From Roseateles koreensis (GTDB taxonomy: Bacteria; Pseudomonadota; Gammaproteobacteria; Burkholderiales; Burkholderiaceae_C): a stretch of 64,000 nucleotides of DNA. Location of the stretch: positions 234,827 to 298,826 of the forward strand of contig NZ_JAQQXS010000004.1 in assembly GCF_028595305.1 (NCBI RefSeq). The letters are read 5' to 3'. Position numbers and translations under genes: made by a program. Numbering within the stretch: position 1 is the first letter of the stretch; each line of letters opens with the position of its first letter. The notes below the pieces were generated by a model. That model ran no database searches, was not told the origin of the DNA, and was given only the letters and a program-made list of their open reading frames with translations. Below, in pieces: positions 27,136 to 36,772 of this stretch.

Positions 27136-30100
27136 ATGTCAGAAGAAGGTCTCATCCGCATTCGCGGCGCTCGTCAGCACAATCTCAAGAACCTCGACCT
27201 GGATCTGCGCACGGGAGAGTTGACCGTGGTGACCGGCCCCAGCGGCTCGGGCAAGTCCAGCTTGGTGTTTGACACCTTGTATGCAGAAGGGCAGCGGCGT
27301 TATGTCGAAACTTTTTCGGCTTACGCGCGTCAGTTTCTGGACCGCATGGACCGGCCTGCCGTGGACAAGGTAGACGGCGTGCCGCCAGCCATCGCCATCG
27401 ATCAGACCAACCCGGTCCGTACCTCGCGCTCCACCGTGGGCACGATGACCGAGTTGAACGACCATCTCAAGCTGCTTTATGCGCGTGCGGCGGCCTTGTT
27501 CGACCGCAAGACCGCGCAGCCGGTGCGCCATGACACGGCGCAAAGCATTTATGCCGAACTGATGTCGCGCAGCCTGGCGGCGGGTGACCCGCGCCTGGTG
27601 CTGACCTTTCCGGTGGAGCTGCCGGGCAACACCTCGGCGGAGCAGGTCGAGCAGTGGCTGTCGGCCAGCGGCTTCACCCGGGTGCAAGCGCAGCGCGAGG
27701 TGGCCACGCCGACGGGACCGCACAAGCTGTTGGATGTGGTGGCTGACCGTTTCCGGATTCAGGGCACCGACAAGCAACGTGCCATGGAGGCCATTGAGCT
27801 GAGTTTGAAACGCGGTGGTGGCCGCTTCAACGTCTACGTGCTGCCGGCCGAAGAGGGGCCGGAGCCTGAGTTGTGGCGCTATTCCACCGGGCTGCACTGC
27901 CCGGAGAGCGATCTGCGCTACCAGGACCCGCAGCCGCCGCTGTTCTCCTTCAACTCTGCCATGGGGGCGTGTGAAACCTGCCGGGGTTTTGGCCGCGTCA
28001 TTGGCGTTGATTTGGGCCTGGTGATTCCGGACGAACGCAAGACGCTGCGCAACGGCGCCGTCAAAACCCTGAGCACCCCCGCATGGAAAGACAGTTACGA
28101 GGACTTACTGCGTTATGCCGGTGATGCGGGTATACCGCGTGACACTGCCTGGAACCAGCTCTCCCAGGCGCAGCGCGATTGGGTGATCGATGGTTCACCC
28201 AACTGGACGGGCAACTGGAACAAGCAGTGGTACGGCATCAAACGCTTTTTTGAATATCTCGAAAGCAAGGCCTACAAGATGCACATCCGCGTGCTCTTGT
28301 CCAAATACCGCAGTTACACCCCATGCGGTGATTGTGGCGGCGCTCGTTTGAAGACCGAAGCCCTGCTGTGGCGCCTTGGCAGCAAAGACCTGGCTGATGC
28401 CACCTTGCCCGAGGCGCAGCGCTTCATGCCGGTGGGCGTGGATTGGACGCGTGCGCAATTGCAGGCGCTGCCGGGCTTGTCCTTGCACGACTTGATGCAA
28501 CTGCCACTGCACCGCCTGCGCGACTTTGTTGATGCTTTGCAGTTGCCCAGCAGCCTGCTGGACGATGCGCTCAAGCTGCTGCTGGATGAAATCCGCAAAC
28601 GCCTGAAATACCTGTGCGACGTGGGCATCGGCTACTTGACCTTGGACCGCCAGAGCCGCACCTTGAGTGGTGGCGAGGTTCAGCGCATCAACCTGACCAC
28701 GGCCCTGGGTACCTCCTTGGTCAACACCTTGTTTGTGCTGGACGAGCCCAGCATCGGCCTGCACCCGCGTGACATGAATCGCATCGTGCAGGCCATGCAT
28801 CGCTTGCGGGATGCCGGCAATACGCTGGTGGTGGTGGAGCACGACCCGGCGGTGATGCTGGCGGCTGATCGCTTGATCGACATGGGCCCGGGCCCCGGCG
28901 AGCGCGGCGGCCAGATTGTGTTTGACGGCACCCCCGAAGCCATTCGCGCCGCCGACACGCTCACCGGTGCCTACCTGGGCGCGCGCAAGCACGTGGGCAT
29001 GGGCCTGAAGCGCCCGGTGGACGCCAGCACGCCCAAGCTGATTCTGGAGGGTGTGCGTGAACACAATCTGCGCAACGTGACCGTCGAGTTCCCGCTGCAT
29101 CGCATGGTGGTGGTGACGGGGGTTTCAGGCTCGGGCAAGAGCACGCTGATGCAGGACGTTCTGTACCCCGCGCTGGCCCGCCAGTTCGGGCAGGCCAGCG
29201 AGACGCCGGGCCTGCACGATCGCCTGTTAGGCGCTGATTGGCTGGCCGACGCGGTGTTTGTGGACCAGTCTCCCATCGGCAAGACGGCGCGCTCCAACCC
29301 GGCCAGCTATGTCGGCGCTTTTGACGAAATTCGCAAGCTGTTCGCCGCCGCGCCCTTGTCTACCGAGCGCAGCTACACCGCCGGCATGTTCAGCTTTAAC
29401 GCGGGCGATGGGCGTTGCCCCACCTGTGGCGGCTCAGGCTTCGAGCACGTGGAGATGCAATTTTTGTCCGACGTGTACCTGCGCTGCCCGGACTGCGACG
29501 GGCGGCGCTTTCGGGCCGAAATGCTGGACGTCAAGCTGGCCCTGCATGGCCGCGAACTGAGCGTGGCCGATGTGCTGGAGCTAACTGTCAGCGAGGCGGT
29601 GGCGGTGTTTGCCGACCGCCGTGAGGTCATCGCCAAGCTCCAGCCCATCGTGGATGTGGGCCTGGAGTACGTGAAGCTGGGCCAGCCGGTGCCGACACTT
29701 TCAGGCGGTGAGGCGCAACGCCTGAAGCTGGCGGGATTTTTAGCGGAGGCAGCCAGCAAGCCGCGCCAGGCGCTGGCCAAAAAGGGCACGCTGTTCTTGT
29801 TCGACGAACCCACCACGGGTTTGCATTTTGACGACATCGCCAAGCTGATGCGGGCCTTGCGCAAACTGCTGTCGGTCGGGCATTCGCTGATCGTCATTGA
29901 ACACAACCTGGATGTCATCCGGGCTGCAGACTGGTTGATCGACCTGGGCCCCGAGGGCGGCGAGCAAGGCGGTGAACTGGTCTGCCAGGGCACGCCTGAG
30001 CAAGTCAAGGAGCACGCCAGCTCGCACACCGCGCAGGCCCTGCGTGAGTACTCTTTGCACATGGACCGGCCGGCATTGAAGGTGGCTGAGGGCCGGCCCT

Positions 30101-32820
30101 TGCAATCCGTCCTGCGCGCACGGCGCCAGGTGGACGAGAACATTCGCATTGTCAACGCGCGTGAGCACAATTTGAAGGGCGTGGACGTGGACATCCCGCG
30201 CGGCCGCTTCAATGTGATCACCGGGGTGTCGGGTTCGGGCAAATCGACGCTGGCCTTTGACATTCTCTTCAACGAAGGGCAGCGGCGTTATCTGGAGTCG
30301 CTCAACGCCTATGCGCGCTCCATCGTGCAGCCGGCGGGGCGGCCGGAGGTGGATGCGGTGTGGGGCATTCCGCCCACCGTGGCCATCGAGCAGCGGCTCA
30401 GCCGGGGCGGGCGCAAGAGTACGGTAGCCACCACCACCGAGGTGTGGCACTTTTTGCGCCTGCTTTACGTGAAGCTGGGCATCCAGCATTGCATGCATGA
30501 CGGCACGCCGGTGCGGCCGCAGAGTGTCGAGTCCATCGCGGCGCAGTTGCTGCGCGAGCCGGCGCAGGGCGGTTTCAGGGGCCAGCACATCGGCCTGTTG
30601 GCGCCTCTGGTGATCAACCGCAAGGGTCTCTACACCGACTTGGCCAAATGGGCCAAGACCCGTGGCTACACGCATTTGCGGGTGGACGGCGAGTTTGTTC
30701 CGACCAGCCCATGGCCGCGCCTGGACCGCTTCAAGGAGCACACCCTGGAGCTGCCAGTGGGTGATCTGGTCGTTACCCTTGAGCGTGAGCAGGCGCTGCG
30801 TGACATGCTGGCCAAGGCGCTGGACCTGGGCAAGGGCGTGCTGCACCTGCTGTCGCCCCTTGATGGGCTGAAGGCTTTGCAGGCCGCCGGGCAGAGCACG
30901 GCGGGCCTGGGCCAAGTGAAGGTGTTTTCAACCAAGCGCGCCTGCCCCACCTGTGGCACCAGCTATGGCGAGCTGGACCCGCGCATGTTCTCCTACAACT
31001 CCAAGCATGGCTGGTGCACGAGTTGCGTCGGCACCGGGCTGGCCTTGACCCGCGAGCAACGCAAGGCGCTGGATGACTCGCAGCCCGACAAAGACAATAA
31101 GGGCCGCGAGCAGAGCTTTGCCGGCGAGGAGGTTGAGATCGAGGGTTTGGTGGACCAGGCCTGCCCCGATTGCCATGGCGCACGCCTGAATCCGTCGGCT
31201 CGCGCCGTCACGTTTGAGGGCCAAGCCATCCACAGCGTGGCAGGCTGGAGCGTGGGCGAGGCCCGGCAATGGGTGCAAGGACTGGTGCTGGCCGGGCGTG
31301 ACGCCGATATCGCACGGGACGTGGTGAGTGAGATCCGCAGCCGGCTGGAATTTTTGGAGGAGGTTGGCCTGGGCTACCTGACGCTGGACCGGGCGGCGCC
31401 CACCTTGTCAGGCGGCGAGGCGCAGCGCATCCGCTTGGCCGCCCAGTTAGGGAGTAATTTGCAAGGGGTTTGCTACATCCTGGACGAGCCCACCATCGGC
31501 CTGCACCCGCGAGACAACCAGATCCTGCTCAAAGCCTTGTCGACCTTGAGCGACAAGGGCAATACCTTGGTGGTTGTTGAGCATGACGAAGATACCATTC
31601 GCCGTGCGGACCACATCATCGACATCGGCCCCGGCGCCGGCAAACGCGGGGGGCGTGTGGTGGCGCAGGGTACGGCCGCTGACTTGGCCCTGCAGGCAGA
31701 TTCTGTGACGGGCCGTTTCCTGGCTCATCCGCTGATCCACCCTTTGCAGGGGCGGCGCGAGATGTTGGCCGATGCGCCACGGCTGCGCGTGCTGGAAGCC
31801 AGTTTGCACAATCTGCGGCAAGTTACGGTGGACGTGCCGTTGTACCGCCTGGTGGCCGTCACTGGTGTGTCGGGCAGCGGCAAGAGCACCTTGGCGCGCG
31901 ACGTGCTGTTGGCCAATATGGCGCAGGCGGTGCCCCTGCGCAAGGCGCCCGCCCAGTGGTTGGGATGCGTGGGGATTGAAGGGCATGAACAGGTGGACCG
32001 GGTGCTGGAGGTTGACCAAACCCCTATCGGCAAGACCCCACGCTCCTGCCCGGCCACCTACATCGGTTTCTGGGATGCGATCCGCAAACTGTTTGCGGAA
32101 ACCCTGGAGTCCAAGGCCCGTGGCTACGCGCCGGCGCGCTTCAGCTTCAACACGGGGGCAGGCCGTTGCCCGGGCTGTGAAGGCCAGGGCATGCGCACGA
32201 TTGCGATGAGCTTTCTGCCAGACGTGAAAGTGCTGTGCGACCAATGCCATGGCCAGCGCTTCAACCCCGAGACCTTGGGTGTGAGCTGGCGCGGCAAGAG
32301 CATTGGCGACGTGCTGGCCATGGAGGTGGACGAGGCGGTGGAGTTTTTCGCCGCCATGCCGGCCATCCACCATCCGCTGCAGTTGCTCAAGGATGTGGGC
32401 CTGGGCTATCTGACCCTGGGCCAGCCTTCACCCACCTTGTCGGGCGGTGAGGCGCAGCGTATCAAGCTGGTGAGCGAGTTGGTGAAGGTGCGCGACGAAG
32501 TGGGCCGACGCGGGCAAAAGGCGCCGCACACGCTGTATGTGCTGGACGAGCCGACGGTGGGCCTGCACATGGCTGATGTCGAGCGCCTGATCCGCGTGCT
32601 GCATCGCTTGGTGGCGGGTGGGCACTCGGTGGTGGTGATCGAGCACGATCTGGATGTGATTGCCGAAGCCGATTGGGTGATCGACCTCGGCCCTGATGGC
32701 GGTACGGCCGGTGGTGCCGTCGAGGTGCAGGGCACGCCGGAAGACATCGTGGCTGCGGGCAGCCACACGGGTCAGGCCTTGAAGCCGGTGCTGAGCCGGG
32801 TGGCTGCACCAGCCGGCTGA
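27136..32820 (+). CDS. uvrA: Double-length UvrA-like protein (two UvrA units in one chain, four ABC ATPase modules)
   Basis: A 1894-residue cytoplasmic ATPase, about twice the length of ordinary UvrA (roughly 940). Two UvrA-like units follow each other. Walker A loops are near residues 33 (GPSGSGKSS), 661, 1028 and 1575 (GVSGSGKST each), with four LSGGE-QR signatures, the first near 509. UvrA-type zinc modules with paired CxxC motifs are present (for example CPTCGGSGFEH with CPDCDG in unit 1 and CPGCEGQGM with CDQCHG in unit 2). Normal UvrA acts as a homodimer in nucleotide excision repair, so this chain may mimic a covalent dimer. A second, ordinary uvrA is expected elsewhere. ATG 27136 begins the conserved MSEEGLIRIRGARQHNLKN. 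Confidence 0.93.
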   Translation: MSEEGLIRIRGARQHNLKNLDLDLRTGELTVVTGPSGSGKSSLVFDTLYAEGQRRYVETFSAYARQFLDRMDRPAVDKVDGVPPAIAIDQTNPVRTSRSTVGTMTELNDHLKLLYARAAALFDRKTAQPVRHDTAQSIYAELMSRSLAAGDPRLVLTFPVELPGNTSAEQVEQWLSASGFTRVQAQREVATPTGPHKLLDVVADRFRIQGTDKQRAMEAIELSLKRGGGRFNVYVLPAEEGPEPELWRYSTGLHCPESDLRYQDPQPPLFSFNSAMGACETCRGFGRVIGVDLGLVIPDERKTLRNGAVKTLSTPAWKDSYEDLLRYAGDAGIPRDTAWNQLSQAQRDWVIDGSPNWTGNWNKQWYGIKRFFEYLESKAYKMHIRVLLSKYRSYTPCGDCGGARLKTEALLWRLGSKDLADATLPEAQRFMPVGVDWTRAQLQALPGLSLHDLMQLPLHRLRDFVDALQLPSSLLDDALKLLLDEIRKRLKYLCDVGIGYLTLDRQSRTLSGGEVQRINLTTALGTSLVNTLFVLDEPSIGLHPRDMNRIVQAMHRLRDAGNTLVVVEHDPAVMLAADRLIDMGPGPGERGGQIVFDGTPEAIRAADTLTGAYLGARKHVGMGLKRPVDASTPKLILEGVREHNLRNVTVEFPLHRMVVVTGVSGSGKSTLMQDVLYPALARQFGQASETPGLHDRLLGADWLADAVFVDQSPIGKTARSNPASYVGAFDEIRKLFAAAPLSTERSYTAGMFSFNAGDGRCPTCGGSGFEHVEMQFLSDVYLRCPDCDGRRFRAEMLDVKLALHGRELSVADVLELTVSEAVAVFADRREVIAKLQPIVDVGLEYVKLGQPVPTLSGGEAQRLKLAGFLAEAASKPRQALAKKGTLFLFDEPTTGLHFDDIAKLMRALRKLLSVGHSLIVIEHNLDVIRAADWLIDLGPEGGEQGGELVCQGTPEQVKEHASSHTAQALREYSLHMDRPALKVAEGRPLQSVLRARRQVDENIRIVNAREHNLKGVDVDIPRGRFNVITGVSGSGKSTLAFDILFNEGQRRYLESLNAYARSIVQPAGRPEVDAVWGIPPTVAIEQRLSRGGRKSTVATTTEVWHFLRLLYVKLGIQHCMHDGTPVRPQSVESIAAQLLREPAQGGFRGQHIGLLAPLVINRKGLYTDLAKWAKTRGYTHLRVDGEFVPTSPWPRLDRFKEHTLELPVGDLVVTLEREQALRDMLAKALDLGKGVLHLLSPLDGLKALQAAGQSTAGLGQVKVFSTKRACPTCGTSYGELDPRMFSYNSKHGWCTSCVGTGLALTREQRKALDDSQPDKDNKGREQSFAGEEVEIEGLVDQACPDCHGARLNPSARAVTFEGQAIHSVAGWSVGEARQWVQGLVLAGRDADIARDVVSEIRSRLEFLEEVGLGYLTLDRAAPTLSGGEAQRIRLAAQLGSNLQGVCYILDEPTIGLHPRDNQILLKALSTLSDKGNTLVVVEHDEDTIRRADHIIDIGPGAGKRGGRVVAQGTAADLALQADSVTGRFLAHPLIHPLQGRREMLADAPRLRVLEASLHNLRQVTVDVPLYRLVAVTGVSGSGKSTLARDVLLANMAQAVPLRKAPAQWLGCVGIEGHEQVDRVLEVDQTPIGKTPRSCPATYIGFWDAIRKLFAETLESKARGYAPARFSFNTGAGRCPGCEGQGMRTIAMSFLPDVKVLCDQCHGQRFNPETLGVSWRGKSIGDVLAMEVDEAVEFFAAMPAIHHPLQLLKDVGLGYLTLGQPSPTLSGGEAQRIKLVSELVKVRDEVGRRGQKAPHTLYVLDEPTVGLHMADVERLIRVLHRLVAGGHSVVVIEHDLDVIAEADWVIDLGPDGGTAGGAVEVQGTPEDIVAAGSHTGQALKPVLSRVAAPAG

Positions 32821-32821
32821 T

Positions 32822-32848
32822 TCCGGCGGACTGGTTCAGCCCGCCGGA
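32822..32848. terminator. Bidirectional hairpin between convergent genes
   Basis: tccggcgg (32822-32829) pairs with ccgccgga (32841-32848) around an 11-base loop. The hairpin exactly fills the 28-bp gap between the uvrA-like stop codon and the convergent 166-residue gene. There is no T-tract on either strand, so termination strength is uncertain. Confidence 0.55.
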
Positions 32849-33349
32849 TCAGTCCCGGTTGCGGTCATGGCCACGACCGTGGCCATTGCCGTTCCCGCGG
32901 CCTTCATCGTGATGGCGGTCGTCGTCACGGCGGTCCCCGCGGCGATCGTCCCGGCGATCATCGTGGCGGTCTTCCCGGCGGTCTTCCCTGTATTCGCGGT
33001 GATCCCGGTCGTCGCGCCGTTCCACGTAGGTGCGCTGGTACCAGTCATCGCGCACGAAGTACACCGGCCGGTTGCAGGCCTGGTATTCGCGGCAATGCTT
33101 GTTCCAGTGCTTTTCATGGCCGGGAGGCACGCGCAAGTACAGCGGGGAATAAACCGGCCCGGGCATCTGTTGAATCACAACGGGCTGGGCGTAAATCATT
33201 GCCGCAGGGGGCGGACTACCCAGGTCGATGCGGCCATAAAAACCCGGCTGGCCAATGGTCACCGAAACGCCGACATCCGTCGCCATGGCCGCAGTGCCGC
33301 TGAGCATCAGCGTCAGCCCCAGCAGGGCAAGTTTGCGAGAAATCTTCAT
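32849..33349 (-). CDS. Secreted protein with Arg/Asp/His-rich low-complexity tail
   Basis: A 166-residue protein with a Sec signal peptide (KLALLGLTLMLSGTAAMA). A short conserved domain contains TIGQPGFYGRIDLG, QPVVIQQ and an H-W-x-K-H-C-x-x-Y-x-A-C segment. The last 50 residues are almost entirely Asp, Arg, His and Gly with repeating RDDR/REDR units. Similar proteins are common as hypotheticals in Burkholderiales. The charged tail could bind metal or polyanions; no function is known. Its stop codon lies just beyond the shared hairpin with the uvrA-like gene. Confidence 0.82.
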   Translation of the reverse strand: MKISRKLALLGLTLMLSGTAAMATDVGVSVTIGQPGFYGRIDLGSPPPAAMIYAQPVVIQQMPGPVYSPLYLRVPPGHEKHWNKHCREYQACNRPVYFVRDDWYQRTYVERRDDRDHREYREDRREDRHDDRRDDRRGDRRDDDRHHDEGRGNGNGHGRGHDRNRD

Positions 33350-33469
33350 TTTGTGCTCCAGAAAGGTGACGGTTTGATCGTCGCGATAGGGTCATAACGG
33401 GCCAACACCTCGGTGCGATGACCCGCCTTACAAGTCGTCACGATTGCCGCTTGCCGGGGTAATGTCCCG

Positions 33470-33781
33470 TCAGTCCTCTTTATCCTGAAACTGCTTGGGG
33501 CGGTACACATTGCCGTCCCATTGCCCCTCGCTTTTCCGTTTGGCGCGGCGGATGGTTTCGGCCGCTTCGGCTGCAGCAGCCTTTTGGTGTCGCCGGTCTT
33601 GTTGCCAATTTGCTAGCTTGCGCGCCCGTGTGCGCGCAGCGTCAACCGCCTTGTGAAAACTTTGGTCCCATTGCCGCCGCCGCTTGGGCCCGACGGCCAT
33701 GCGCAGCGCCAAGCCCGTGCAGACCAGCAAGCCAAGGACAGCGAAGAGGCTGCCAACGTCAAAAAGTGGGGAGGTGGACAT
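33470..33781 (-). CDS. Small membrane-anchored hypothetical protein
   Basis: A 103-residue protein: one transmembrane helix near the N-terminus (about residues 9-30) followed by a strongly basic, Ala/Arg/Lys-rich cytoplasmic tail that is probably helical. No family is recognised. It diverges from the S9 peptidase gene. Consistent coding character and a sensible membrane topology support it as a real gene. Confidence 0.62.
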   Translation of the reverse strand: MSTSPLFDVGSLFAVLGLLVCTGLALRMAVGPKRRRQWDQSFHKAVDAARTRARKLANWQQDRRHQKAAAAEAAETIRRAKRKSEGQWDGNVYRPKQFQDKED

Positions 33782-33870
33782 GAGGGCCTCAGTTTATCCG
33801 CCAAGGGGGCATGACCAATGGCCGGGCCCGGCTTCGGTTTTTAGAATCTCGGCTCCCCGCACCCGGGGTG

Positions 33871-36717
33871 ATGAGCGACTTACACGCAGGAGATGGCAGA
33901 TTGGCTGATCAAGCTTTCAACAAGGGATTCCGTGCAACCCAAGGGCGAGGCCGCCTGACAGCCACGCGCTTGGCGGCGGCCTTGCTGTGCGCATTTGCGC
34001 TGGCTGCGCCGGCGCAGTCCGACTGGCTCGCAGCGCCCGCTGCGCCACCGCAGGCGGCGGCTGCTCTCGGTGTGCAGGGCGGCCCGGTGGCGAGCCAGGC
34101 GCTGAGCTTGGAGCGGCTGTTTCGCGCCGAATCCTATCGAGGCGAAAACGCCAAGGAACTCAGCTTTAGCCGCAGCGGCCGCTATCTGGCTTATTTGTGG
34201 AATCCCTTTGGCGAGCCTGGCACGGACTTGTATGTGTACGACACCCAGACTGGCAAGACGCAGCGGTTGAGCTCACGCGCGCTCATGACGGCCTTTGACG
34301 CCCCTGAAGATTTGGCGCGCTTCGACCGTAAATTGGCGCAAAAGCGCAGCGAGTTGGCCGAGCGCCAGGCCAAAGAAGAGGCGCAAGCCGCGTATCTGCA
34401 AGGGCAGGATGTTGACCTGGGCCAGTGGGAGGCTGCCGGCATTGAGCGCGTGAAAAAGGAATTGGCCGAAAAAAAGGCCAGGGATGACGCGCAGAAAGCC
34501 AAAGACAAGGCTGACGCCGAGGCCGAAAAAGCCGCCATGGGCGCCTTGGCGGCAAAGCGCTCGGGCACACCCGCCAACGCTGCGACGCCTGCTGCAGAAA
34601 TAGCTGCCAAAGACACCGTTGACAAAGACAAGGCCGACAAAGAAAAGACGCTGTGGGAGTTGCGCGATGAACTGAAGAAGAGCTTGGCCAAAAACAAGCT
34701 CAAGCCCAGCGACCTTTACCCCGGCGTGGCGCAGTTTGTGTGGGCTAACAAGCAAGATGAACTGATCCTGCAGTACCGCGGCAGCCTCTTTCGGTGGGTG
34801 GCTGGCGAGGCCCGGTTGCAGCCCTTGCAGGGCACGCAACGGGATTTGCGCGTGCTGGCCTATACCCCTGACGATCAGGGTTATGTCTTCATGGATGACA
34901 AGCGCGTGCTTCGCGCCAGCTTGCGCCAGGGCGGCGTGCAGGTGCTGAACCGCGAGTTGATCCACCCCGATGATGCCGAGAAAAAGTACCGCATCGATTC
35001 AACAGTCATCAGCGAGAACGGCCGCTGGATGGCGCTGGTCGCCAATGCGCCCTTGAGCGGTCCTGACGTTGATGGCAAGCCCGGCCCGGCGCCGACAGGG
35101 CGCCAGGTGGAAATCATGGACTACAGCCAACGCTTTGCGAAGGCCAAGAAGGAAGAGCGCGAGGTTTCAGACGACAAGCGCATCGAGAAGCCCTTGGCGC
35201 TGTACATCCGCCAGGTGCCCGCCGTGGGTGAAGCCCCGCGCAAGCAGGCTGCGCCTGTGTTCACGCAGGCGGGCGGCGACGGCTGGTTTGAAATGAGCCC
35301 GGTTGCCTGGGCCCGTGATGGCAGCCACTACGTGTTCTCAACCTGGGAACGTGAGAAAGAACTGCTGCGCGTTTACCTGGGCGGTGCAGATGAATCGGCG
35401 CCGCCCGAAGTGGTGCTGGAGCGGCGTGGCGACGTGGGCCACGAGGTGGTCAGCGTGCAAAAACCCCAATTCACGCCCGATGGCAAGCAACTGGTGCTGG
35501 TGCTGGACGATGCCGGCTATCGCCAGCCCTACAGCCTGGACATTGCCTCGCGTGCGCTGCGCCCGTTGCTGAAGGGGGAGTTCGAGGCGCACGAGGTGCT
35601 GGGCTTCACCTCGGACAGCAAGACACTGTTTGTCGCCGCGAACAAAGACGATTTCGGCGCCATGAACGTCTACCGCGTGAACGTCGCCGACGGCCGCATG
35701 CAGGCGCTGGGTGCTGCGGGCGATTACCACCGTGGGGCAGTGGTGTCGCGCGACGGCCAATGGGCGGCGGCCAATGCCGGCCAATGGACGGCACGGCCCG
35801 AACTCAAGCTGCTGAAGGCGGATCGAATGGGTACCGCCGATTCAGCAACCGAGGGCGCCAAGGTGCTCACCGACAGCCACGACAAGGCCTGGTCCCAGAT
35901 GGACGTGCTGCGCCCTGAGCGCTTCACTTTCAAAAACCGTCATGGCGACACCTTGTCGGCCTACGCCTTCAAGCCCGCGGGCTGGCAGGCCACGGACCGC
36001 CGCCCGGCCGTGATGTATGTGTACGGCGGCCCGTTGAATGACCGCCACATCGTTGAGACCGACAGCTTTCAGCCCACGGCCTATGTGTTTGGCATGTATA
36101 TGGCGGCCAAGCACGGCTATGTGATGGTGGCAGTGGACACGCGCGGCCACAGCAATTACGGCCGGCGTTTTTCCGACGCCAACTGGGAGCAGGCTGGGCT
36201 GGCGCAGGCGCAAGACCTGGAAGACGCCCACCGCTACCTCAGTGAGCACCTCGGCGTGGACCCGGCGCGGGTGGGCCTGAACGGTTGGAGCTTTGGCGGC
36301 TTCCAGACCCAGTACACGATGTACAGCAAGCCTGATCTGTTCGCTGCAGGCATTGCCGGCGCCGGCCCCACCGAATGGGAGAACTACAACAGCTGGTACA
36401 CCGGGCGCACCATCGGCAAGGCGGAGCGCAGCCAGCCTAATCTGCGCAAATACTCGCTCCTGCCCATGGCGCGCAATTTGAAGAAACCTTTGCTGCTGGT
36501 GCATGGCATGGTGGACCCGAACGTGCTGTATCAGGACACGGTCAACGTCTATCGCGCCCTGCTGGAATCCGGCAAAGACGCCTTGGTCGACCTCTACCTG
36601 GACCCGGACGGCGAACACGCCATGGGCGGCGCGGTGAAGGCCGCCGGCTGGCATCGCAAGTACGAGGCCTTCTGGCTGCGTCATTTGGGACAGGGCAAGA
36701 GCAATCCAGCTTTGTGA
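33871..36717 (+). CDS. S9-family prolyl oligopeptidase-like peptidase, exported
   Basis: A serine peptidase of the S9 (DPP-IV/acylaminoacyl peptidase) type, about 948 residues from ATG 33871; an upstream in-frame ATG at 33811 exists. A hydrophobic stretch (LAAALLCAFALAAPAQS) suggests export. A long beta-propeller region follows, then an alpha/beta hydrolase domain with the nucleophile in GWSFGGFQT (near 807), Asp in MVDPNV and His in DGEHAMGG. Unusual is a Lys/Ala/Glu-rich coiled-coil-like insertion at about residues 160-265 inside the propeller. It is probably a periplasmic peptide-degrading enzyme. Confidence 0.87.
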   Translation: MSDLHAGDGRLADQAFNKGFRATQGRGRLTATRLAAALLCAFALAAPAQSDWLAAPAAPPQAAAALGVQGGPVASQALSLERLFRAESYRGENAKELSFSRSGRYLAYLWNPFGEPGTDLYVYDTQTGKTQRLSSRALMTAFDAPEDLARFDRKLAQKRSELAERQAKEEAQAAYLQGQDVDLGQWEAAGIERVKKELAEKKARDDAQKAKDKADAEAEKAAMGALAAKRSGTPANAATPAAEIAAKDTVDKDKADKEKTLWELRDELKKSLAKNKLKPSDLYPGVAQFVWANKQDELILQYRGSLFRWVAGEARLQPLQGTQRDLRVLAYTPDDQGYVFMDDKRVLRASLRQGGVQVLNRELIHPDDAEKKYRIDSTVISENGRWMALVANAPLSGPDVDGKPGPAPTGRQVEIMDYSQRFAKAKKEEREVSDDKRIEKPLALYIRQVPAVGEAPRKQAAPVFTQAGGDGWFEMSPVAWARDGSHYVFSTWEREKELLRVYLGGADESAPPEVVLERRGDVGHEVVSVQKPQFTPDGKQLVLVLDDAGYRQPYSLDIASRALRPLLKGEFEAHEVLGFTSDSKTLFVAANKDDFGAMNVYRVNVADGRMQALGAAGDYHRGAVVSRDGQWAAANAGQWTARPELKLLKADRMGTADSATEGAKVLTDSHDKAWSQMDVLRPERFTFKNRHGDTLSAYAFKPAGWQATDRRPAVMYVYGGPLNDRHIVETDSFQPTAYVFGMYMAAKHGYVMVAVDTRGHSNYGRRFSDANWEQAGLAQAQDLEDAHRYLSEHLGVDPARVGLNGWSFGGFQTQYTMYSKPDLFAAGIAGAGPTEWENYNSWYTGRTIGKAERSQPNLRKYSLLPMARNLKKPLLLVHGMVDPNVLYQDTVNVYRALLESGKDALVDLYLDPDGEHAMGGAVKAAGWHRKYEAFWLRHLGQGKSNPAL

Positions 36718-36772
36718 TGGGCTTTGCTGAAAGCATCCAGCCAAGGGGCGGTATTCCCAATGTGGAGGGCGC

